A program made the translations under genes and the position numbers. A stretch of DNA of 15,289 bases. Origin: Clostridia bacterium (lineage in GTDB: Bacteria; Bacillota; Clostridia; Oscillospirales; Acutalibacteraceae). The stretch spans positions 4,275-19,563 of the forward strand of contig JAUNQL010000004.1 in NCBI GenBank assembly GCA_030536195.1, in the 5' to 3' direction. Position 1 is the first letter of the stretch; every line of letters starts with the position of its first letter. Positions 1-6,558 of this stretch are shown one piece after another. Under the pieces are notes generated by a model, which worked only from the letters and a program-made list of their open reading frames with translations, had not been told where the DNA came from and did not search any database.

Positions 1-495
1 ATTTAAGAATTTGATTTCCTTACCCCAGATTGTACCTGCACCAACGATCTCACGAACAAGACCAACAACAATCAATACTGCTGAATATCCAATACCAGCG
101 CAGATAGATGTCATAAGGGACTTGCCGATGCTTGCGTCAACTGCCTCTCTCTCACAGTTTCTAACTACGAGAGGGTTTACTGCAAGCAACGGGAAGTAAA
201 TACCAAGTGCAAGCATAGTCTCTGGACTAAACTTATCAACAAGGTACATTGCTGGGATTACAACAATCATGCCAACTAGTGTGTAAAGTCCAAGACGAAC
301 CCACTGCGGCAAATGCTTCAAAAGAAGTGATGTCAAAAGCTGCGCTACTATCAATGTGATAATTGTGATAGCAGACATAATAAGTGCTGCCTTAAGTGAT
401 GTGCAGATTGCAACTACTGGACAAAGTCCGATTGTTCCAACAAGCACAGGGTTCTTAAGTAAAACCTCTTGGAAGAGATAATTCTTGTTATTCAT
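1..495 (-). CDS. rnfE: RnfE-like electron transport complex membrane subunit (partial, 3' end outside window)
   Basis: This is an integral membrane protein of the RnfE/NqrD family, a subunit of ion-pumping ferredoxin:NAD oxidoreductases. The visible 165 residues have a typical N-terminus with KNPVLVGTIGLCPVVAI near residues 14-30. Further on come several hydrophobic segments and a VREIVGAG stretch near residue 147, as in the family. Cys25 matches the conserved cysteine of GLCP. The second conserved cysteine, normally in a VNC motif, is replaced by Pro108 (AVNPLVV), although Cys114 lies six residues later. The ATG at 495 follows AGGAGG and overlaps the end of the rnfD-like gene by 8 bases, which suggests translational coupling. 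RnfA is the related alternative, but the R-x-C-E-R-E-A region resembles the RAEAFA region of RnfE better. The C-terminus lies beyond the left edge. Confidence 0.8.
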   Translation of the reverse strand, partial: MNNKNYLFQEVLLKNPVLVGTIGLCPVVAICTSLKAALIMSAITIITLIVAQLLTSLLLKHLPQWVRLGLYTLVGMIVVIPAMYLVDKFSPETMLALGIYFPLLAVNPLVVRNCEREAVDASIGKSLMTSICAGIGYSAVLIVVGLVREIVGAGTIWGKEIKFLN

Positions 496-1918
496 CAAGA
501 TTACCTCCTTCCTCAGAAGGAATATTGCCACTTTCGATATTGCTCTTAATCTCTGCGAGCATATCCTCAACCGACATATTCAAAACATCGCTTGCAGGAG
601 CTGGATCCTCAGCATGAGCTTCTGGCTCAACTGCAACTGTCTCAGCAACCAAATCAGCGAATGTTGTTGTATTTTCAGTAGGCTCTGCTACAGGAGCAGG
701 TTCTGCAACTGGTGCTTCCTCAACAACAGGGGCTGGTTCTTCTACAGTAGGAGCAGATTCCTCAGTTTGAACTGGCTCTTCTATTACAGCTGGTTCTTCA
801 ACTGGTGTTGAATCAACAGGTGCCTCTTCAACAATAGTTTCCTCAATAACTGGCTGTGGTTCCTCTACGGTTGTAGGCTCTGTTTCGGTCTCAGTCTCTT
901 CTATAAGCTCCGGACCTTCTGCTGGCACTGGTGCCTTACTGCGACGTGGGCGACGCTCTTTCTCTGGAAGTTTGCCCTTGTTCTTGATGAGGGCTGTGAG
1001 TGTCTCACCAAGGCCATCGAATACACCACAGATTGCGTTCATAATGAGGACAGCAAAGATAACGCAGTCCTCATACGCGCCAACATGGCGAAGTACCATG
1101 GTGAGTATGCCGCCGCATACACCATAGAGGACCTTGCCCAGGTTGGTGCTTGGATTGGTCGCTGGGTCAGACATGAAGAATACTGCGCAGTAGAAAAGGA
1201 GTCCTGCGCCGAGTTCCATGAGTACTGAATAGAGACGACCAGTCAATACACGTGGGAAGAGGAATGCAATTATTGCACATGTCAAAATAAAGCTAAGTGT
1301 TGTGATGGCACCGCTCTGTTTTCTGATAACAAGGTAGAAGAATGTGCCTATCATCAACACAAGACATGATGCACCCATAGGTCCAGGAATCCTGCCAACA
1401 AATACATCAAGTACATTGAGTATGTTGGTACCGATTGACCTTGACTGCGCGAGCATCTGTGCAAGAGATGTACCCTCAACAAAATTTGCACCGTTTATAG
1501 ATGCTGTAAGCTTGCCAACTGCAAGACTTGGATACTTGAACACGATAGTTGGATAACTGAGTGTTACGAATCCAATGCCGACAGCCGCTGGCACAAATGG
1601 TGCGGTTGTTGTGTCGCCAAATGGCAATTTGGCAACAGCAATCGCAAATATTGCGCCCGCTGGTGCAAGCCAGAATGGTGCAGAGGACGGAAGTGCCAAA
1701 GCTACAGCAGCACCTGTAAAGATGGCGGAGAGGTCCGCAATCTTGGTTGGGTTCTGCTTCATAAATGCGATGTAGCCTATCGCCTCTGTCGCTACTGCAG
1801 CGATGATTGACAGCACTATGCTCCAAAGCGCACGTATACCATACGTGTAAACTGCAACTACTGCTGCAGCCGCGAGCATGATCAACATGTCAATCATGTA
1901 AGAGCGAACTTTGTTCAT
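488..1918 (-). CDS. rnfD: RnfD-like membrane subunit with long acidic C-terminal tail
   Basis: This is a 476-residue protein of the RnfD/NqrB family, the membrane subunit that carries covalently bound FMN. Residues 8-310 are mostly hydrophobic with about nine to ten membrane segments. Family marks are KLPFGDTTTAP near 97-107 and SDPATNPSTNLGK near 250-262. FVEGTSLAQ at 146-154 is also seen, where Thr150 would be the FMN-bearing threonine. The usual NxFNPA-type motif is only weakly kept (APFVPAAVG). From residue about 315 a basic stretch (EKERRPRRSK) leads into a tail of some 150 residues rich in Glu, Pro, Val and Ala, not usual for RnfD. Its ATG overlaps the rpe stop as ATGA, with AAGGAG about 12 bases upstream. 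rnfC is not upstream and rnfG is not between D and E. The family call is firm, but function in a standard Rnf complex is inferred. Confidence 0.82.
   Translation of the reverse strand: MNKVRSYMIDMLIMLAAAAVVAVYTYGIRALWSIVLSIIAAVATEAIGYIAFMKQNPTKIADLSAIFTGAAVALALPSSAPFWLAPAGAIFAIAVAKLPFGDTTTAPFVPAAVGIGFVTLSYPTIVFKYPSLAVGKLTASINGANFVEGTSLAQMLAQSRSIGTNILNVLDVFVGRIPGPMGASCLVLMIGTFFYLVIRKQSGAITTLSFILTCAIIAFLFPRVLTGRLYSVLMELGAGLLFYCAVFFMSDPATNPSTNLGKVLYGVCGGILTMVLRHVGAYEDCVIFAVLIMNAICGVFDGLGETLTALIKNKGKLPEKERRPRRSKAPVPAEGPELIEETETETEPTTVEEPQPVIEETIVEEAPVDSTPVEEPAVIEEPVQTEESAPTVEEPAPVVEEAPVAEPAPVAEPTENTTTFADLVAETVAVEPEAHAEDPAPASDVLNMSVEDMLAEIKSNIESGNIPSEEGGNLDE
671..910 (-). repeat. Degenerate Glu-Pro-Val repeat region inside the rnfD-like gene
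   Basis: This covers residues about 337-416 of the RnfD-like protein. It consists of imperfect units of the type VEEPxPVxEE and PVAEPAPVAEP, preceded by an ETETETEP run. At DNA level it appears as recurring gctggttcttc-like words on the plus strand. Such tracts are prone to length change by slippage and are expected to be disordered. Its plus-strand shadow gives a spurious Cys/Ser/Trp-rich open frame at 485-811. Confidence 0.7.
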
Positions 1919-2574
1919 ACTACTGCTTTCTCCTTAAGTTCCGTGATCATTGCCGCTGCATCCGGTGCCTTGAAAATAGCACTGCCTGAAACGAATACAT
2001 TGGCTCCTGCCTTGGCGGCCGTTGCGATTGTGTCGCTACTGATGCCACCATCTACTTCAATGTGCATATCGTGAAGGCCACGCTTGTCGCACTCCTCACG
2101 AATTGCCTTTACCTTTGGCATCATGTCCTCCATAAAGGACTGGCCGCCAAAGCCTGGTTCAACTGTCATAACGAGAACCATATCTAAAAGTTCAAGGTAA
2201 GGGAAGATTGCCTCAGCCGGTGTGCCCGGTTTAACACTGATTGATGGTTTGCAACCAAGCTCCCTAATCTTGTTGATTGTCTCAAGTGGATCGCTGTCGG
2301 ACTCAACGTGGAAGGTGATGTAGTCAGCACCAGCCTTAGCAAAGTCCTCAACATACTTAAGTGGGTCCGTAATCATGAGATGTACGTCCGCTACGCTATT
2401 CATATCCTTTTTGAGGCTTTTAAGCACAGGTGCGCCGATTGTGATGTTAGGCACGAAGTGGCCGTCCATTACATCGATGTGCATCCACTGTGCACCGCCC
2501 TCTTCCATCCTTTTGACCTCGGCGCCCATCTTGGCAAAGTCGCAGGAGAGAAGTGATGGAGATATAATAATCAT
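1915..2574 (-). CDS. rpe: Ribulose-phosphate 3-epimerase
   Basis: This enzyme interconverts D-ribulose 5-phosphate and D-xylulose 5-phosphate in the non-oxidative pentose phosphate pathway, in the cytoplasm. The 219-residue length is normal for this TIM-barrel family. Visible motifs are SPSLLSCDF at 5-13, HIDVMDGHFVPN at 32-43, DVHLMI at 63-68, VEPGFGGQSF at 138-147, EVDGGIS at 173-179 and VSGSAIF near the end. His32, Asp34, His65 and Asp175 fit the metal and acid-base residues. The ATG at 2574 follows TAGGAG with a 10-base gap. In many Firmicutes rpe lies with rsgA and prkC, but here it directly precedes the rnfD-like gene with a 4-base overlap. It would share that gene's promoter, an uncommon pairing. 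Confidence 0.96.
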   Translation of the reverse strand: MIIISPSLLSCDFAKMGAEVKRMEEGGAQWMHIDVMDGHFVPNITIGAPVLKSLKKDMNSVADVHLMITDPLKYVEDFAKAGADYITFHVESDSDPLETINKIRELGCKPSISVKPGTPAEAIFPYLELLDMVLVMTVEPGFGGQSFMEDMMPKVKAIREECDKRGLHDMHIEVDGGISSDTIATAAKAGANVFVSGSAIFKAPDAAAMITELKEKAVV

Positions 2575-2611
2575 AAATAAATTACTCCTATAATATAAAT
2601 ATAACTAAGAC

Positions 2612-2640
2612 AGTATAACACAACGCGCGCGAAAAATAAA
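2612..2640 (-). promoter_or_regulatory. Candidate promoter of the rpe-rnfD-rnfE unit
   Basis: Read on the minus strand there is a good -10 box TATACT (2617-2612). A weak -35 box TTTATT (2640-2635) lies 17 bases upstream. It lies between the upstream gene's terminator and rpe, leaving a short leader of about 35 bases before the ATG. The -35 match is poor, so confidence rests mainly on the -10 box and position. Confidence 0.45.
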
Positions 2641-2671
2641 CAATATCGGTAAAATTATTAATGAAAGCATC

Positions 2672-2699
2672 AAAAAAGCCCCTCGCTTGAGGGGCTTTT
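2672..2699 (-). terminator. Rho-independent terminator after the ytvI-like gene
   Basis: A perfect 11-bp stem (AAAAGCCCCTC at 2674-2684 with its complement at 2689-2699) encloses a 4-base loop. On the minus strand it is followed by a run of six T. It ends the 2708-3934 gene and separates it from rpe, which has its own promoter just downstream. The plus-strand side also has four T. Confidence 0.9.
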
Positions 2700-2707
2700 G
2701 TTAACTG

Positions 2708-3934
2708 TTATTCTGCTGTTTCTACCTCAACTGTTTCTGTCTCTTGAGGTATTTCCTCTGGCTTTTCTTCCTCCTTTGGAGGTCTTGTCAGATGGATGAT
2801 GCCCTCCTTGTTAAGAGCTACTACACAGTAGAGAATGAGTATGAATACAAACATTCCAAGAACGCCGAAGAACTTGAGTCCTACGTACATTATTGAGAGT
2901 GTGAGCGCTGCTGGAAGATCCATTGTATCAGAGATGAGCTTTGGCTCGATAATATGACGAATCACAGTGATGATTGCATAGACTACAAGAAGTCCGATAA
3001 CCATCTCGGTGTTGCCAGAGATAAGGCTGATTGCCATCCATGGCCACATTACTGTACCGATGCCCAAAACAGGCAAGATATCAAGGATTGCCGTGATAAG
3101 AGCAATGATAACGAGATAGTTGCCGTTGAAAATACCCATTGCCTTCAAAACTGTAAGGCCAATTGTGAGTTCACAGAAGGTCAAAGTACAGATGATGGCG
3201 TATGCCTTAGCAAGGCTACCAACAGACTGTTTCATAACGCGTCTAACAGCATCAAATTTATCGGCATTTTCCTCGCTCAAAAGACGCTTGATTATGTCAA
3301 TTACATCGTCATATTCAATGGTCATAAATACGCACAAAATAATGCCGATGATAATCGCTACAAGTATTGAAGGTACGTGCTTTGCGGTAGAAATTACGCC
3401 TGATACACCGGAGGTAATTCCGCTGGATAATTTGTCAGTAAAGCCAGAGAAATCTATCGACGAAATAGTGATTGTATACTCACCGCTTGCGGCGTCATTT
3501 TCCATGGCAATTTTGAGGTTTTTGAGGACCTCTTCCACGCCGTCATTTATGCTCTCTTGAGCAAAGCTTGGGAGGGCGTGAACAACGTTCCAAACCTGAC
3601 GTTCAATCCAGTCATAATCGGTCACATAAGTTTTGATAAATTCCACGAAACTCATGGCCTCATCAACGACTTTTTCACCGATTATATAAACTACAAAACA
3701 TATAAGCGCAAGCATTACAAAAACAAGTACTACTGAGATTACAGCTTTTGGAATTTTAAGTTTTCTGTTTAAGAACTTCATTGGGCGCTGCAAAATAAGC
3801 GCAACAATGAGAGCGATGAAAATAGGAAGAAGTGGATAGAATGCATAGTTTAAGAAGAGCACCAAAATAAGGGCCAGAACAACTATGTATGCAAAGTCCA
3901 CTATGAACTTTCTTTTTCTGTCGGTCTGTGTCAA
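2708..3934 (-). CDS. ytvI: YtvI-like AI-2E family (UPF0118) membrane permease
   Basis: This is an integral membrane protein of the AI-2E/UPF0118 family, about 408 residues. It has an N-terminal pair of hydrophobic segments (starting near FAYIVVLALIL) and a soluble middle part. Then comes a C-terminal membrane block containing DILPVLGIGTVMWPW, a HIIEPKLI element and TLSIMYVGLKFFGVLGMF. This C-terminal pattern resembles YtvI, reported in sporulation regulons of Bacillus, but the transported substrate is unknown. The tail is Glu/Pro-rich. An upstream GTG at 3946 is possible. However, both tandem GTG codons lie within the AAAGGTGG ribosome site, which sits 8 bases before a TTG at 3934, so TTG is the likelier start. 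It is a single-gene unit with its own terminator. The family is sure; the ytvI label is by resemblance. Confidence 0.82.
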   Translation of the reverse strand: MTQTDRKRKFIVDFAYIVVLALILVLFLNYAFYPLLPIFIALIVALILQRPMKFLNRKLKIPKAVISVVLVFVMLALICFVVYIIGEKVVDEAMSFVEFIKTYVTDYDWIERQVWNVVHALPSFAQESINDGVEEVLKNLKIAMENDAASGEYTITISSIDFSGFTDKLSSGITSGVSGVISTAKHVPSILVAIIIGIILCVFMTIEYDDVIDIIKRLLSEENADKFDAVRRVMKQSVGSLAKAYAIICTLTFCELTIGLTVLKAMGIFNGNYLVIIALITAILDILPVLGIGTVMWPWMAISLISGNTEMVIGLLVVYAIITVIRHIIEPKLISDTMDLPAALTLSIMYVGLKFFGVLGMFVFILILYCVVALNKEGIIHLTRPPKEEEKPEEIPQETETVEVETAE

Positions 3935-3964
3935 ATAAAACACCACCTTTTAAATAATATAGAT

Positions 3965-3993
3965 ATTTTACAACACAAAGGATGAATAAACAA
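3965..3993 (-). promoter_or_regulatory. Candidate promoter of the ytvI-like gene
   Basis: On the minus strand TTGTTT (3993-3988) and TAAAAT (3970-3965) are separated by 17 bases, about 30 bases upstream of the TTG start. The region is very AT-rich, so chance matches are common. Confidence 0.4.
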
Positions 3994-4038
3994 CAAAAAT
4001 TGTCCATGAAAAAAATTACATTTTAATAAATTTTACTA

Positions 4039-4067
4039 TTTATATAAAAAAACTATTGTGATATTAT
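4039..4067 (+). promoter_or_regulatory. Weak candidate promoter of hom-lysC
   Basis: TATTAT at 4062-4067 has a poor -35 box TTTATA at 4039-4044, 17 bases upstream, in the AT-rich gap divergent from ytvI. I see no lysine riboswitch, T-box or attenuator hairpin in the roughly 100 bases before the gene. Confidence 0.3.
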
Positions 4068-4100
4068 AAATACATTCATTTTTAGAAAGGACGTGACCGC

Positions 4101-5285
4101 ATGAACGTAGCAGTAATGGGATACGGTACAGTAGGCTCTGGCGTTGTTGAAATCATCAACAAGCGTGACCTCGGTCTTGATGTCAAATACATCCTCGACC
4201 TCCGCGATTTCCCTGGCGACGAAAATGCCTCATAATTTACATAGGACTTCAACGATATTTTGACCGACGATTCCGTTAAAATCGTTGTAGAAACCATGGG
4301 CGGTCAGACTCCTGCTTTTGATTTCGTTTCCAAGTGCCTTGCTGCTGGCAAGCACGTTGTTACATCAAACAAGGAGCTCGTGGCCGAAAAGGGACTCGAG
4401 CTTATCACCCTTGCAAAAGAAAACAATGTTAACTTTATGTTTGAAGCATCTGTTGGTGGCGGTATTCCAATCATCCGTCCACTTACATTCTGCCTCAAAG
4501 CAAACAACATCAGATCAGTTAATGGTATCTTAAACGGTACTACTAACTTTATCTTAACCAAGATGATCCGTGAAAACATGTCATTTGCTGACGCACTTAA
4601 AATTGCTCAGGACAATGGCTATGCTGAAAAGGATCCAACAGCTGACGTTGAGGGTCACGACGCTTGTCGCAAGATCTGCATCCTCTCAGCTCTTGCCTTT
4701 GGCAACCACGTTTATCCAAAGAACGTACACTGCGAAGGCATCACCAAGATTGCACTTGAGGACGTTGCAACTGTTGCAAAAATCGGTGCATCAATCAAGC
4801 TTATCGGCACAGCAGAGGACCGTGGAAACGGCAAACTCTACATCGTTGTCAGCCCAGCTATCGTTATGGCTGACAGCCAGCTTAACGCCGTTTCCGACGT
4901 ATTTAATGCTGTGCTTGTAAACGGCGACGCTACTGACGAAGTGCTCTTCTTCGGCAAGGGTGCCGGCAAACTCCCAACTGCTTCCGCAGTTGTTGCCGAT
5001 GCACTTGACTGTATGGAGCACGACGCAACCCGTCGCCCAATATTCTGGGGACCAGAAAAGCCAGAGCTTATCATGGATTACCAGGAGATTCCTAACAGAT
5101 ACTACATCCGTCTTCGTGGCGCATCAAAGGATGCTGTAAACGCAGCATTTGCTGGCGCTGATTTCCTTGAGTCGGATGACGTTGCATTTATCAGCAACGA
5201 AATTACTGAAAATGAAGCACGCGCTAAGGTAAGCGCAATTGACGGCGCTGAGCTCTGCTCACTCATCCGCGTTGCTAGATGCTAA
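4101..5285 (+). pseudogene. hom: Homoserine dehydrogenase interrupted by two in-frame stops
   Basis: This gene normally encodes the NAD(P)H-dependent enzyme reducing aspartate semialdehyde to homoserine, on the way to threonine and methionine. An AAAGGA site and ATG at 4101 start a convincing N-terminus with GYGTVG (residues 7-12, Rossmann loop). Codon 45 is TAA (4233-4235) and codon 48 is TAG (4242-4244). The same frame then runs cleanly to 5285. It shows TSNKELVAEKG near 89-99, VGGGIPIIRPL, NGILNGTTNF and the full signature GYAEKDPTADVEGHDACRK at 173-191. GKGAGKLPTAS and a shortened ACT-like end follow. There is no frameshift or other decay. An open frame can begin at TTG 4260 but has no ribosome site and lacks the nucleotide-binding loop. 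Recent inactivation, readthrough or a sequence error are all possible. lysC follows 10 bases later. Confidence 0.85.
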
Positions 5286-5295
5286 GGAGGACCAA

Positions 5296-6507
5296 ATGGC
5301 ACTTATAGTTCAAAAATTTGGTGGCTCATCTGTCGCTAATGCCGAGTGCGTCAACCGCGTTGCCGGAATTGTCGCTGAGACATATGCTGAGGGCAACGAC
5401 GTAGTTGTAGTTGTATCCGCTCAGGGCGACACAACAGATGACCTCATAGAAAAGGCAAACGAAATTAATCCAAAGCACTCAAGACGTGAGCATGACATGC
5501 TCGTTTCTGCCGGTGAGCAAATCTCCATTGCACTCCTTGCAATGGCACTCGAGAAACTCGGTCTCCCAGTTATCTCACTCCTCGGTTGGCAGGCTGGATT
5601 TAGCACCAATTCAAACCATACTTTCGCTCGCATTAAGAAGATTGAAAAAGAGCGCTTGATGTCTGAACTCGATCAGCACAAAATCATCGTAGTTGCCGGC
5701 TTCCAGGGCATCAACAAGTATGACGATATTACAACTCTCGGCCGTGGCGGTTCCGACACATCTGCCGTTGCACTTGCTGCCGCACTCCACGCTGACAAAT
5801 GCCAAATTTTCACTGACGTAACCGGTGTTTACACAGCTGACCCACGCAAGATTCCAGGCGCTGTTAAACTCGATGAAATCACTTATGACGAGATGCTCGA
5901 GCTCGCTTCATGCGGTGCACAGGTACTCAACAACCGTTCAGTTGAAATGGCTAAAAAATATAACGTTAATCTCGAAGTATTGTCCAGCATCCAGCGTGAG
6001 CCTGGCACAATAGTTAAGGAGGCAATTAAATTGGAAAAGATGTTAATCCGCGGCGTTGCAAAAGACAACGATGTAGTTCGCGTTTCAGTACTTAGATTAC
6101 CTGACCAGCCAGGTATCGCTTTCAAGCTCTTCTCAAAGCTTGCAGCAAAGAATGTTAATGTAGATATCATCCTTCAGTCAGCTGGTCGTGACGGCACAAA
6201 GGATATCACTTTCACAGTTCCACTTGATGCAGAGGATCAGGCTCGCGAGGCTGCTCTCGCAGCATTCCCAGACCTCACAGAGAACGATTTCATCGTTGAT
6301 TCAGGTGTTACAAAGGTATCAATCGTTGGTGCCGGCATGGAGACTCACCCAGGTACAGCATCTCAGATGTTCGAGGCACTTTATGATGCCAACATCAACA
6401 TCCAGATGATCTCAACAAGTGAGATTAAAATCTCTGTTCTTGTTGATGAAAAGGACGCTGACAAAGCAGTTGCAGCTGTTCACGAGTCTTTCTTCCCAGA
6501 GGACTAA
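5296..6507 (+). CDS. lysC: Aspartate kinase (aspartokinase) with internal start for a regulatory subunit
   Basis: This enzyme phosphorylates L-aspartate, the first step toward lysine, threonine and methionine. The 403 residues match the monofunctional Gram-positive class. The kinase domain (about 1-240) shows KFGGSSVA at 7-14, FSTNSNHTF near 102-110 and GRGGSDTSAVALA at 149-161. FTDVTGVYTADPR follows at 172-184. Two ACT domains follow (about 262-330 and 340-403), which in this family bind lysine and/or threonine for feedback control. The ATG at 5296 has a perfect AAGGAGG five bases upstream. An upstream in-frame start at 5239 would lie inside hom and lacks such a site. It is co-transcribed with the interrupted hom, so premature stops there might reduce its expression by polarity. 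Confidence 0.97.
   Translation: MALIVQKFGGSSVANAECVNRVAGIVAETYAEGNDVVVVVSAQGDTTDDLIEKANEINPKHSRREHDMLVSAGEQISIALLAMALEKLGLPVISLLGWQAGFSTNSNHTFARIKKIEKERLMSELDQHKIIVVAGFQGINKYDDITTLGRGGSDTSAVALAAALHADKCQIFTDVTGVYTADPRKIPGAVKLDEITYDEMLELASCGAQVLNNRSVEMAKKYNVNLEVLSSIQREPGTIVKEAIKLEKMLIRGVAKDNDVVRVSVLRLPDQPGIAFKLFSKLAAKNVNVDIILQSAGRDGTKDITFTVPLDAEDQAREAALAAFPDLTENDFIVDSGVTKVSIVGAGMETHPGTASQMFEALYDANINIQMISTSEIKISVLVDEKDADKAVAAVHESFFPED
6016..6033 (+). promoter_or_regulatory. Internal ribosome site and TTG start in lysC (beta subunit)
   Basis: AAGGAGG at 6016-6022 is followed after 8 bases by an in-frame TTG at 6031-6033 (Leu246). The product from 6031 to 6507 would be 158 residues, carrying just the two ACT domains. 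Bacillus subtilis LysC makes a beta subunit from an in-phase start at nearly the same place, so a similar alpha2-beta2 enzyme is inferred here. An in-frame ATG at 6040 is a less well spaced alternative. Confidence 0.7.
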
Positions 6508-6518
6508 TCACAAAAGAA

Positions 6519-6554
6519 AAGCTCCCGGTTTTGAAAACCGGGAGCTTATTTTTT
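6519..6554 (+). terminator. Rho-independent terminator shared by lysC and argS
   Basis: A perfect 14-bp inverted repeat (AAGCTCCCGGTTTT at 6519-6532, complement at 6534-6547) is followed by A and six T on the plus strand. The minus strand has a T-rich stretch too (TTTTCTTTTG). It lies between the convergent ends of lysC and argS and probably works both ways. Confidence 0.92.
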
Positions 6555-6558
6555 ACCC

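Noticed and set aside
485..811. Plus-strand open frame rich in Cys, Ser, Trp and Phe
   Set aside because: It is the antisense shadow of the Glu/Pro/Val repeat tail of the RnfD-like protein, with no ribosome site.
671..910. CRISPR-like or tandem DNA repeat
   Set aside because: The repeats are imperfect, irregularly spaced, in frame and explained by low-complexity coding for Glu, Pro and Val.
3971..4100. Lysine riboswitch or T-box leader before hom-lysC
   Set aside because: The roughly 100 bases before hom are AT-rich with no stable stem set, no T-box sequence and no terminator-like hairpin.
4233..4244. Alternative genetic code in which TAA and TAG encode an amino acid
   Set aside because: TAA ends rnfD, ytvI, lysC, argS, ddl and others at the expected lengths, and TAG ends the DUF1934 gene, so both act as normal stops here.
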